Source: DATEAV01 sp964575425
GTDB taxonomy: Bacteria; Chloroflexota; Anaerolineae; Anaerolineales; E44-bin32
NCBI GenBank assembly: GCA_964575425.1
Contig: CAZNRD010000040.1
Span: 1-24,220, forward strand
Length of the DNA: 24,220 nt
Direction of reading: 5' to 3'
Part shown: positions 9,008 to 15,999 of the stretch, piece by piece
Numbering within the stretch: the first letter of the stretch is position 1
How the letters are laid out: each line of letters opens with the position of its first letter
The notes under the pieces: generated by a model
Told to the model about the DNA's origin: nothing
What the model saw: the letters and a program-made list of their open reading frames with translations, nothing else
Databases searched by the model: none
Translations under genes and position numbers: made by a program

Positions 9008-9820
9008 ATGGGAGCACGGCCGGGGCTCTACCAGCGAAGGGTGCTGCGCGAGGCCAAGCGCGGCCCGGACCACCGGCCGCTCTACCAGCGCGCGGCCGAC
9101 GCGCTGGCAGCCATCCTGGCGCGCACGCCCGAAGGCCAGCCGCTGCCCTCCGAGCCGGCGTTGGCGCGCCAGCTCGGGGTCTCCCGCGCCACTCTGCGCG
9201 AAGCGATGCGCACCTTCGAGGAGAGCGGGCTCATCATCCGCCGTCAGGGCGTGGGGACCTATGTCACGCGATCGCCGCGCGTGCTGGAGAGCGGGCTGGA
9301 GGTGCTGGAGAGCATCGAGACCCTGGCAGACCGCATTGGCCTGAAGGTGAAGATGGGCGATCTCACGGTGGAGGAAGTCCGTGCCGAGGAGGGGGAGATC
9401 GACCTCTTGGGCCTCCAGCCTGGTTCAATGCTGTGGCAGATTGCTCGCGTCATTCTTGCCGACGGACGGCCCGTCGCCTATCTGATCGACCGGGTGCCGG
9501 CCGAGGTCCGGGCTACGCTGGACCTGGCAAGGGATTTCCGCGGCTCGGTGCTCGACCTGATGCTGCGGCGCGGCTTGCCGCGCCTGCACCTCTCCCGCAC
9601 GGAGATTACGGCCATTTCCACGCCCCCCGACATCGCCCGCCGTCTGAGCATCCAGCGCGGGGACGTGCTGCTGTGCTTCGAGGCCAGCCTGTACGGTCAG
9701 GACGGGCGCGTGGTCGACCACTCGTACAGCTACTTCCTGCCCGGGACGTTCCGTTTCCACGTGGTGCGGCGGGTGGGTCGGGGTCCGCGCACGAGGGGAA
9801 GCAAGGCCGGCGGCGAATGA
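9008..9820 (+). CDS. GntR-family transcriptional regulator, HutC/UTRA type
   Basis: This 270-aa DNA-binding regulator has an N-terminal winged helix (about 24-88) containing LPSEPALARQLGVSRATLRE and RRQGVGTYV. A UTRA ligand-binding domain covers about 105-255, with the conserved style of GQDGRVVDHSYSYFLPGTFRF near its end. UTRA domains bind small metabolites, and here the effector is probably a purine, nucleoside or pathway intermediate. It starts four bases after ade, with GGAGG upstream, and precedes the carbamoyltransferase genes, so it most likely controls this locus. No paired operator was identified with certainty; the promoter at 5749-5777 is the obvious place to look. Confidence 0.9.
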   Translation: MGARPGLYQRRVLREAKRGPDHRPLYQRAADALAAILARTPEGQPLPSEPALARQLGVSRATLREAMRTFEESGLIIRRQGVGTYVTRSPRVLESGLEVLESIETLADRIGLKVKMGDLTVEEVRAEEGEIDLLGLQPGSMLWQIARVILADGRPVAYLIDRVPAEVRATLDLARDFRGSVLDLMLRRGLPRLHLSRTEITAISTPPDIARRLSIQRGDVLLCFEASLYGQDGRVVDHSYSYFLPGTFRFHVVRRVGRGPRTRGSKAGGE

Positions 9821-9868
9821 GCCGAGGCAGAGACGGAAGCAACTTCAGGAACGAGAAGGAGATGCAAC

Positions 9869-10819
9869 ATGCGCAGTTTTGCTGGTCGGGACATCCTGTC
9901 CCTCAAGGGCTTTGAGCGGTCGGAGTACTTCCACGTGTTCGAAGTGGCCGATCGGCTGGCGCCGATCGCCCGCGACCGCCGCAACAGCGACCTGCTCAAA
10001 CACAAGACGCTGGTGACCGCCTTCTACCAGCCGAGCACGCGCACCCGGCTGGCGCACGAGGCGGCCATGCTGCGCCTCGGCGGCAGCGTGACGGGGTTTT
10101 CCGACGTCAAGATGACGCGCGCCGGGGACTTCTATCAGGAGTCCATCAAGGACACCGTTCACATGCTGGAGTTCTACGGCGACGTGATCGTCATGCGCCA
10201 CTTCCAGCAGGGCGCGCCGGCGGAAGCCGCTCGCTGGGCAAGCATCCCGGTCATCAACGCCGGCGACGGGTGGGGCGAGCACCCCACTCAGGTGCTCACC
10301 GACCTGTACACGATCTGGAAGGAGAAGGGGCGCCTGGACGGCCTGAACTTCCTGCTCATCGGGGACATGCGCATGCGCACCATGCATTCCATGTCGTATG
10401 CCATGACCCAGTTCGACATCTCTGCCACCTACGCTGCGCCGCCGCAGATGGCCCTGACGCCGGAGTTCAAGAAGGAGCTGGACGAGCTGAACCTGAACTA
10501 CCGCGAGGTCGATCACATCGAGCAGGCCATCGCTGAAGCGGACGTCATCTACATGGAGCCGGTCGTCCAGCCCGACTACACCAAGTCGCGCGACGAACGC
10601 CAGGGAGACGTTGGCCCCACCCCCGCCAACTACCAGGTGACCAAAGCGGTGATGCGCAAGGCCAAGCCGGATTCGATCATCCTGCACTCGCTGCCGCGCA
10701 TGGACGAGCTGCTGGAAGAGGTCGACTACACCCGGCACGCCCGATACTGGGAAGAGGCCTTTAACGGCGTGGTGATGCGCATGGCGCTACTGGCGCTCGT
10801 GCTCGGGGCGATGGAATAG
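9869..10819 (+). CDS. Aspartate-transcarbamoylase-like carbamoyltransferase with altered acceptor site
   Basis: This 316-aa protein has the carbamoyl-phosphate site of transcarbamoylases: STRTR (56-60), VMRH (108-111), HPTQ (138-141) and HSLPR (273-277). Overall it resembles PyrB more than ArgF. Residues that bind aspartate in E. coli PyrB are not all kept. The 80s loop reads TRAGDFYQES (83-92) with no lysine at the Lys84 position, and the 240s loop reads YMEPVVQPDY (228-237) with no Arg229 equivalent. The Arg167 equivalent in the RTMHS segment is kept. It therefore probably uses an acceptor other than aspartate, perhaps a ureido or amino compound from purine breakdown. AAGGAG lies 6-7 bases before ATG 9869. 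It lies next to a YgeW-like transcarbamoylase and carbamate kinase, not pyr genes. Confidence 0.85.
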   Translation: MRSFAGRDILSLKGFERSEYFHVFEVADRLAPIARDRRNSDLLKHKTLVTAFYQPSTRTRLAHEAAMLRLGGSVTGFSDVKMTRAGDFYQESIKDTVHMLEFYGDVIVMRHFQQGAPAEAARWASIPVINAGDGWGEHPTQVLTDLYTIWKEKGRLDGLNFLLIGDMRMRTMHSMSYAMTQFDISATYAAPPQMALTPEFKKELDELNLNYREVDHIEQAIAEADVIYMEPVVQPDYTKSRDERQGDVGPTPANYQVTKAVMRKAKPDSIILHSLPRMDELLEEVDYTRHARYWEEAFNGVVMRMALLALVLGAME

Positions 10820-10847
10820 GCCCGCCGCATTCAGGGAGAGAAGAGGC

Positions 10848-11831
10848 ATGCAGACCGATCTTCGAGGCAGAGACCTGATTGGTGACCTCGAGTTCAGCCG
10901 GGAAGAAGTCGAGACCGTGCTCGAGGTGGCCTTCGATCTGAAGCGCAAGCGCGCCCTGGGGGAACCGCATCCCTACCTGCGTGACAAGGTGCTGGCCATG
11001 CTCTTCTTCTTCAGCAGCACCCGCACCCGCGGCTCGTTCGAGGCCGGCATGGCGCAGCTGGGCGGGCACGCCGCCTTCATCGAGTCCAAGACGACGCAGA
11101 TCGCCCACGGCGACACACCCAAGGAAATCGGCGAGATCTTCGGCCGCTACTTCGACGGCATCGCCATCCGCCATGTCGACTGGGGCGTCGGCAACCGCTA
11201 CCTCAACGAGGTCGCCCGCCACAGCCGCGTGCCCGTGCTCAACATGCAGTGCGACATCTACCACCCGTTCCAGATCCTGGCCGACCTGATGACGGTGATC
11301 GAGAAGAAGGGCCGCGATCTGCGCGGGAAGAAGATGGTCGTCTCCTGGGCATACGCCGCCTCCTACCAGAAGCCGATGTCGGTCCCGCATTCCCTGGTGC
11401 TGCAAATGCCGCGCTTTGGCCTGGACCTCGTGCTGGCCCACCCGCCCGAGTTCAAACTGATGCCCGAGATCATGGACGAAGCTCGCCAGCAGGCGCGCAA
11501 GTACGGCACCGCCTTCGAAATCGTGCCCGATATGGAGGCGGCGTTGAAGGATGCCGACATCATCTACGCCAAGTCCTGGGGTGCGATGCTGACCACGACC
11601 GACCAAGAAGAGGGCGCTCGGATCATCCGCAAGTACTCGTCGTGGATCACCGACGAGCGCAAGATGGCCCTGGCCAAACCGGACGCCATCTACATGCATC
11701 CGCTGCCGGCGGACCGCAACGTCGAGGTCACCGACGGCGTCATCGACAGCCCGCAGAGCGTGGTCTACGACGAGGCCGAGAATCGGCTCCATGTCCAGAA
11801 GGCGGTCATGGCGCTGACGATGCGGTCGTAA
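10848..11831 (+). CDS. YgeW-like carbamoyltransferase
   Basis: This 327-aa transcarbamoylase most resembles YgeW, the E. coli enzyme encoded beside ygeX, ygeY and the carbamate kinase gene yqeA in the anaerobic purine-use cluster. It has STRTR (57-61), IRHVDWG, SWAYAASYQKPMSVP (166-180), DADIIYAKSW and MHPLPADR (283-290). The usual HPTQ is HPFQ (139-142), with Phe replacing Thr. In this family the enzyme may run in the phosphorolytic direction, releasing carbamoyl phosphate from a ureido compound; the acceptor is not established from this sequence. GGGAG and AAGAGG precede ATG 10848, and the gene follows the first carbamoyltransferase by 28 bases. An annotation of ornithine carbamoyltransferase would be an over-call. 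Confidence 0.85.
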   Translation: MQTDLRGRDLIGDLEFSREEVETVLEVAFDLKRKRALGEPHPYLRDKVLAMLFFFSSTRTRGSFEAGMAQLGGHAAFIESKTTQIAHGDTPKEIGEIFGRYFDGIAIRHVDWGVGNRYLNEVARHSRVPVLNMQCDIYHPFQILADLMTVIEKKGRDLRGKKMVVSWAYAASYQKPMSVPHSLVLQMPRFGLDLVLAHPPEFKLMPEIMDEARQQARKYGTAFEIVPDMEAALKDADIIYAKSWGAMLTTTDQEEGARIIRKYSSWITDERKMALAKPDAIYMHPLPADRNVEVTDGVIDSPQSVVYDEAENRLHVQKAVMALTMRS

Positions 11832-11887
11832 CGGATGCCGGGCGTGCTCGCTCTCTTTCTTCGCAGAAGTCCGACCCCGCCCCCTTG

Positions 11888-11943
11888 CCCCCTCCCCGCG
11901 CAGGCGATGGTCTCCAGTTGCTGTTTTCGTGGCGGGGAGGGGG
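11888..11943 (+). repeat. Inverted repeat with 12-bp arms in the gap before carbamate kinase
   Basis: CCCCCTCCCCGC (11888-11899) is the exact reverse complement of GCGGGGAGGGGG (11932-11943), with a 32-base loop between them. It lies in the 179-base gap between the YgeW-like gene and carbamate kinase, the longest gap before 18 kb in this cluster. It may attenuate or stabilise the transcript, or be a copy of a dispersed GC-rich intergenic element. Confidence 0.55.
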
Positions 11944-11970
11944 AGGGAATCCGGGGGACAGGGGGTGGGG
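11934..11970 (+). other. G-quadruplex-prone G-run tract
   Basis: Six runs of three to five Gs occur within 37 bases on the + strand (GGGG, GGGGG, GGG, GGGGG, GGGGG, GGGG) with loops of one to five bases. The tract is about 40 bases upstream of the carbamate kinase ATG and partly overlaps the right arm of the inverted repeat, so hairpin and quadruplex would compete. Folding is inferred from pattern only. Confidence 0.5.
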
Positions 11971-12010
11971 ACTTGGTGTGCGCCCATCAAGGACTGAAGG
12001 AGGCTCCACG

Positions 12011-12955
12011 ATGAGCAAACTCGCTGTGGTTGCCGTGGGCGGCAACTCGCTGATCAAGGACAAGGATCATCAGACCGTTCCGGACCAGTACGCCGCCGGC
12101 GCGGAGACGATGGCCCATATCGCCGGCATGATTGAGGCCGGCTGGGACGTGGTCATCACACACGGCAACGGGCCGCAGGTGGGGTTCATCCTGCGGCGGT
12201 CTGAGCTGGCGCGGCACGAACTGCATCCGGTGCCGCTCGACTTCTGCGGCGCCGACACCCAGGGCGCCATCGGCTATATGTTCCAGCAGGCGTTGTACAA
12301 TGAGTTCCGCCGGCGGGGGATGCAAAAGCAGGCGGCCACCGTCGTCACGCAGGTCCTGGTCGATCGCAGCGACCCCGCCTTCCGCAGCCCGAGCAAGCCC
12401 ATCGGCTCGTTCATGGAGGAGGCGGCTGCCATCCAGCGCCGCGAGCAAGAGGGCTGGGCCGTGGTTGAAGATTCGGGGCGCGGCTGGCGGCGGGTGGTGC
12501 CCTCGCCGATGCCGGTGCGCATCATCGAGCGCGACGCGATCGAGGCTTTGATCCGCGCCGAGTTCGTCGTCATCGGGGTCGGGGGCGGGGGAATCCCGGT
12601 GATCGAGGATGAACATGGCAACCTGGTCGGTGTGGAAGCCGTGATCGACAAAGACCTGGCCGCGGCGATCCTGGCCTCCGGCATCCAGGCCGACCTCTTC
12701 CTCATCACCACGGCCGTTGAAAAGGTGGCTCTTCATTACAATAGGCCGAACCAGGTCTGGCTCGACCGGATGACGGCCGGCGAGGCCAGGAGGTACCTCG
12801 CCGAGGGGCATTTCCTGAAGGGCAGCATGGAGCCCAAGATTCAGGCCATCCTCAACTACCTGGACCAGGGCGGCCGAGAGGCCCTGATCACCAATCCCGA
12901 GAACATCGAGAAGGCCCTGGAGGGCAAGACAGGGACGCGGATTGTCCCAGGCTAG
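12011..12955 (+). CDS. Carbamate kinase
   Basis: This 314-aa amino-acid-kinase-fold enzyme transfers phosphate from carbamoyl phosphate to ADP, giving ATP, CO2 and ammonia. Motifs are VAVGGNSL (8-15), THGNGPQVG, GVGGGGIPV, VIDKDLAAA and the C-terminal FLKGSMEPKI. ATG 12011 is set by GGAGG with 7 bases of spacing; the open frame extends far upstream but there it is only a shadow of the preceding gene. With two transcarbamoylases directly upstream it completes an ATP-yielding module. No arginine deiminase is present, so the classic arginine pathway does not explain it; the closer parallel is yqeA next to ygeW. The symbol arcC is used for the family, but the context argues against the arginine role. 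Confidence 0.95.
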   Translation: MSKLAVVAVGGNSLIKDKDHQTVPDQYAAGAETMAHIAGMIEAGWDVVITHGNGPQVGFILRRSELARHELHPVPLDFCGADTQGAIGYMFQQALYNEFRRRGMQKQAATVVTQVLVDRSDPAFRSPSKPIGSFMEEAAAIQRREQEGWAVVEDSGRGWRRVVPSPMPVRIIERDAIEALIRAEFVVIGVGGGGIPVIEDEHGNLVGVEAVIDKDLAAAILASGIQADLFLITTAVEKVALHYNRPNQVWLDRMTAGEARRYLAEGHFLKGSMEPKIQAILNYLDQGGREALITNPENIEKALEGKTGTRIVPG

Positions 12956-12998
12956 AAGATGACCGGCTCAGAAGGGACCGGTTGCGGCTGTGGCCAGA

Positions 12999-13029
12999 AG
13001 GAGGTGAACCGCCGTTGATGGAATCGTAG
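12999..13029 (+). promoter_or_regulatory. Near-perfect Shine-Dalgarno followed by a three-codon mini-ORF in the lipoprotein leader
   Basis: AGGAGGTG (12999-13006) is a full anti-16S match but has no long gene after it. ATG 13018 opens only Met-Glu-Ser before TAG at 13027-13029; TTG 13015 would add one codon. It lies about 60 bases upstream of the transporter lipoprotein ATG. It may be a regulatory upstream ORF or ribosome standby site, or the remnant of a lost gene start. Confidence 0.3.
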
Positions 13030-13087
13030 CACACTCGGCCTGACCATTTGATCCGCCGACTTCCCTGATAATGAGGAGGAGCTTGAG

Positions 13088-14353
13088 ATGTTGCGAAAAG
13101 CCAAGACGACGGTGGGTGTGCTCTTCATTCTGGCGCTGCTTGCCGCTGCCTGCGCGCCAGCGGCACAGGAGCCAGCCCCGGCAGCGCCCGGCGCGGCCGA
13201 AGCCCCGCCTCCGGCCGCTGTGCCAGCAGCCGAGGAGAAGTTGAAGGCGTGCTTCGTGTACGTTGGCCCGATTGGGGACATTGGCTGGACCCACGCGCAC
13301 GAGGTGGGCCGCCGCTATGTCGACGACAAGTTCGAGTGGCTGGAGACCGCCTACGCCGAATCCGTCGCGGAAGCGGACGCCGAACGCTTCATCGACCGCT
13401 TTGTGGTGGAAGAGGGGTGCGACGTTGTGTTCACCACCTCGTTCGGCTTCATGGACGCCACCTTGGCGGCGGCAGGGAGGTACCCAGACAACTTCTTCTT
13501 CCACGTCTCCGGCTACAAACGGGCGCCGAACATGGGCACCCTGATGGCCGACTTCTATCAAATCTACTACCTGAACGGCCTGATGGCGGGAGCCCTGTCG
13601 CAGAGCGGGAAGATCGGGTATGTGGCTGCCCATCCAATCCCGGAGGTGGTTCGCCACATCAATGCGTTTACCATCGGGGTGCGTGAGGTCAATCCGGAAG
13701 CCACGGTCGATGTGCGCTGGTTGTTCTCGTGGTACGACCCGGCCAAGGCGCGCGAGGCAGCCGAGTCCTTGATCGCTGCCGGGGCCGATGTCCTGGCCTT
13801 CACCGAGGACAGCGCCACGGTCGTCCAGGTGGGCGAGGAGTACACCACCCAGCGGGGCCAGCCGGTCTACACCTTCGGGCACTACAGCCCGATGGCAGAG
13901 TTCGGCCCGAAGTCCATGATCAGCGGTCAGCTGGTCGACTGGGGTGTGCTCTACGAAGACATCCTGACGAAGGTGTATCTCGGTGTCTATACCACCGAGA
14001 ACCTGGCCGATGTCGACTACTGGGGTCTGCTGAGTGGCGGCGTGCAGCTCGGCGCTCCCAGTTCCGTGGCAGTGGGCGGCCGCTTCGGCGAACCGATCAA
14101 CCCCATCTTCGTCCAGCCCCTCCAGGCGGTGAGCGTCAGCGATCCGTTCCTGGGCAATATCAGCGTCCACGACCTGGTCTTCAAGCGCATCGAGCAGATG
14201 AAGGACCCGGCCGTGCTGTTCGATCCCTTCACCGGCCCGCTGAGCGACCAGACGGGTGCGGAGAGGGTGAAGCCCGGTCAGCGCCTATCGTACTTTGAGT
14301 TGACGACGATTGACTGGTTTGTGGAAGGCGTGGCAGGCGAACTGCCGCGCTAA
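13088..14353 (+). CDS. BMP-family ABC transporter substrate-binding lipoprotein (nucleoside/purine type)
   Basis: This 421-aa secreted lipoprotein has a signal sequence ending in LLAAAC (Cys22), an Ala/Pro-rich spacer to about residue 48, and then a BMP/PnrA-like periplasmic-binding fold. Visible family features include CFVYVGPIGDIGWTHAHE near the domain start, a DVVFTTSFGFMD segment and GKIGYVAAHPIPEVVRHINAF. BMP proteins commonly bind nucleosides or purines, which matches the deaminase genes upstream. Translation should be strong: AGGAGG lies 8 bases before ATG 13088, and GATAAT at 13067-13072 might act as a -10 element although no good -35 is seen. It is followed by the ATPase and two permeases, so the importer is complete. 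The exact ligand is inferred. Confidence 0.92.
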   Translation: MLRKAKTTVGVLFILALLAAACAPAAQEPAPAAPGAAEAPPPAAVPAAEEKLKACFVYVGPIGDIGWTHAHEVGRRYVDDKFEWLETAYAESVAEADAERFIDRFVVEEGCDVVFTTSFGFMDATLAAAGRYPDNFFFHVSGYKRAPNMGTLMADFYQIYYLNGLMAGALSQSGKIGYVAAHPIPEVVRHINAFTIGVREVNPEATVDVRWLFSWYDPAKAREAAESLIAAGADVLAFTEDSATVVQVGEEYTTQRGQPVYTFGHYSPMAEFGPKSMISGQLVDWGVLYEDILTKVYLGVYTTENLADVDYWGLLSGGVQLGAPSSVAVGGRFGEPINPIFVQPLQAVSVSDPFLGNISVHDLVFKRIEQMKDPAVLFDPFTGPLSDQTGAERVKPGQRLSYFELTTIDWFVEGVAGELPR

Positions 14354-14369
14354 GGGCGGGTGTGCAGGA

Positions 14370-14410
14370 GGGAGTGGCAGGAGCACCATGCAGTGTCTCC
14401 TGCCACTCCC
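14370..14410 (+). promoter_or_regulatory. 14-bp perfect hairpin between transporter lipoprotein and ATPase genes
   Basis: GGGAGTGGCAGGAG (14370-14383) pairs exactly with CTCCTGCCACTCCC (14397-14410) around a 13-base loop. It begins 16 bases after the lipoprotein stop and ends 47 bases before the ATPase start; CCTCTGG, not a T tract, follows. Hairpins in this position often protect the binding-protein mRNA 3' end or partly terminate transcription, so that the binding protein is made in excess over the membrane parts. Confidence 0.7.
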
Positions 14411-14457
14411 CCTCTGGAGACGCCCGAGGCGAATCCCCAGCCTGGCGGAGGTGGCAG

Positions 14458-15999
14458 ATGCCAACGCACTCATCAGAGCCCGAGCTGGCAGTGGAGATGC
14501 GTGGAATCGTCAAGCGATTCGCAGACGTGGTGGCCAACGACCGGGTCGACCTGGATGTCCGGGCGGGCGAGGTCCATGCCTTGCTGGGCGAGAACGGTGC
14601 GGGCAAGACCACTCTGATGAACATCCTCTTTGGCATCTATCACCCTGACGCCGGCGAGATCCGCGTCCGGGGCGTGCCGACGGCCATCCGCTCGCCGAAG
14701 GATGCCATTCACCTGGGCATCGGCATGATCCACCAGCACTTCCGATTGGTTGCCTCCCACACCGTCGCCGAAAACATCGTCCTCGGTCTGCCGGGCAGTC
14801 TTCTCTTCCCCGACCGTCGGATCCACGGTCAGGTTGCGGCCATCGCGCACAAGTACGGGATGCGCGCCGATCCCGAAGCCCGCATCTGGCAGCTGTCTGC
14901 TGGAGAGCAGCAGCGAGTGGAGATTCTGAAGGCTCTCTTCCGTGGCGCGAGGATCCTCATCCTGGACGAACCGACCTCGATGCTCACCCCGGGCGAGACC
15001 AAGGAACTTCTGGCGTCGCTTCGCCGCATGGCAGGCGAGGGACACACCATCATCTTCATCTCGCACAAGCTGGATGAGGTGCTCGCCGTCAGCGACCGTG
15101 TCACCGTCATGCGATATGGCCAGAAGGTGGCGACCCTCGACACGGCGCAGACCGACGAACGCGAACTGGCGAGGTTGATGGTAGGCCGGGAGGTGCTCTT
15201 CCGGCTGCAGAAGAAGCCGGCCCAGGTCGGGGAGGTTGTGCTGTGTCTGAAGGACCTGCACGCGTTAAACGACAAGGGGTTTCCGGCGCTGAAGGGTGTC
15301 TCGCTCGACGTGCACGGCGGTGAGATCGTGGGCATCGCTGGTGTTGCCGGCAACGGGCAGCGCGAACTGGTGGAAACGCTGGTCGGGCTGCGCGAGGCTG
15401 CTGGGGGACGGATCTTCCTGGGCGGGCGCGAATTGACGCGCTCTTCGCCGCGCGAGCGTACGGATTTGGGCCTCGCCTGCGTACCCGGGGAGCGCCTGAC
15501 TGCTCTGATCCCCAGCTTGAGTGTGGCGCAGAATCTCATCCTGAAGTGCTATCGCCGTCCGCCTGTCGCCAGGGGCCCTTTCCTCGACCGGGCGGCGGTT
15601 GCCAGCTTCGCCGACCAGTTGATCGATGAGTACGACATCATGACGCCCAGCCGGCAGATACCGCTGAGGCTGCTGTCCGGGGGGAACATCCAGCGGGTGC
15701 TGCTGGCGCGTGAGATCTCCTGCCGCCCTTCCTTGCTGATCACCGCCCACCCGACGAGCGGGCTGGATGTGGGCGCCACCGAGACGATCTGGCAACTGCT
15801 GCTGGAACAGCGCCAGCGGGGGGTTGCGGTGCTGCTGGTGTCGGAGGACCTGGAGGAAATCCTGACGCTCAGCGACCGCATCGCTGTGATCTTCGAAGGG
15901 GTCATCATGGGTGTCTTGGCTTCTGCGCAAGCGGATCTGGAGCAGATTGGCTTGATGATGGCCGGCGCAGCGCGCCAGCCGGTAGGCCAGGCGGCATGA
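14458..15999 (+). CDS. ABC transporter ATPase with two nucleotide-binding domains (BMP/nucleoside type)
   Basis: This 513-aa tandem ATPase powers the importer formed with the adjacent lipoprotein and permeases. The first domain is intact: Walker A GENGAGKT (44-51), signature LSAGEQ (146-151), Walker B LILDE (167-171) and H-loop His203. The second is degenerate: GVAGNGQRE (295-303) lacks the Walker A Lys-Thr/Ser, and the Walker B Asp-Glu is Ala430-His431 in LLITAHPTSGLD, although its signature LSGGN (406-410) remains. A weak second site is usual in this family, where AQPT is common. ATG 14458 was chosen for GGAGGT 5 bases upstream; the frame is open further upstream but that stretch covers the hairpin. 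Its stop overlaps the next start as ATGA. Confidence 0.94.
   Translation: MPTHSSEPELAVEMRGIVKRFADVVANDRVDLDVRAGEVHALLGENGAGKTTLMNILFGIYHPDAGEIRVRGVPTAIRSPKDAIHLGIGMIHQHFRLVASHTVAENIVLGLPGSLLFPDRRIHGQVAAIAHKYGMRADPEARIWQLSAGEQQRVEILKALFRGARILILDEPTSMLTPGETKELLASLRRMAGEGHTIIFISHKLDEVLAVSDRVTVMRYGQKVATLDTAQTDERELARLMVGREVLFRLQKKPAQVGEVVLCLKDLHALNDKGFPALKGVSLDVHGGEIVGIAGVAGNGQRELVETLVGLREAAGGRIFLGGRELTRSSPRERTDLGLACVPGERLTALIPSLSVAQNLILKCYRRPPVARGPFLDRAAVASFADQLIDEYDIMTPSRQIPLRLLSGGNIQRVLLAREISCRPSLLITAHPTSGLDVGATETIWQLLLEQRQRGVAVLLVSEDLEEILTLSDRIAVIFEGVIMGVLASAQADLEQIGLMMAGAARQPVGQAA

Noticed and set aside
11249..12010. N-terminal extension of carbamate kinase to 568 aa
   Set aside because: The extension reads the YgeW-like gene out of frame and crosses the G-rich gap. 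Kinase homology and a good SD begin at 12011.
9869..12955. Arginine deiminase (arcABC-type) pathway
   Set aside because: Carbamate kinase and transcarbamoylases are present, but there is no arginine deiminase or arginine/ornithine antiporter. The transcarbamoylases are PyrB-like and YgeW-like rather than ArgF-like, and the neighbours are purine genes.
12968..14170. Minus-strand open frame of 400 codons opposite the BMP lipoprotein
   Set aside because: The + strand gene has a lipobox, a strong SD and BMP family motifs; the antisense product has none.
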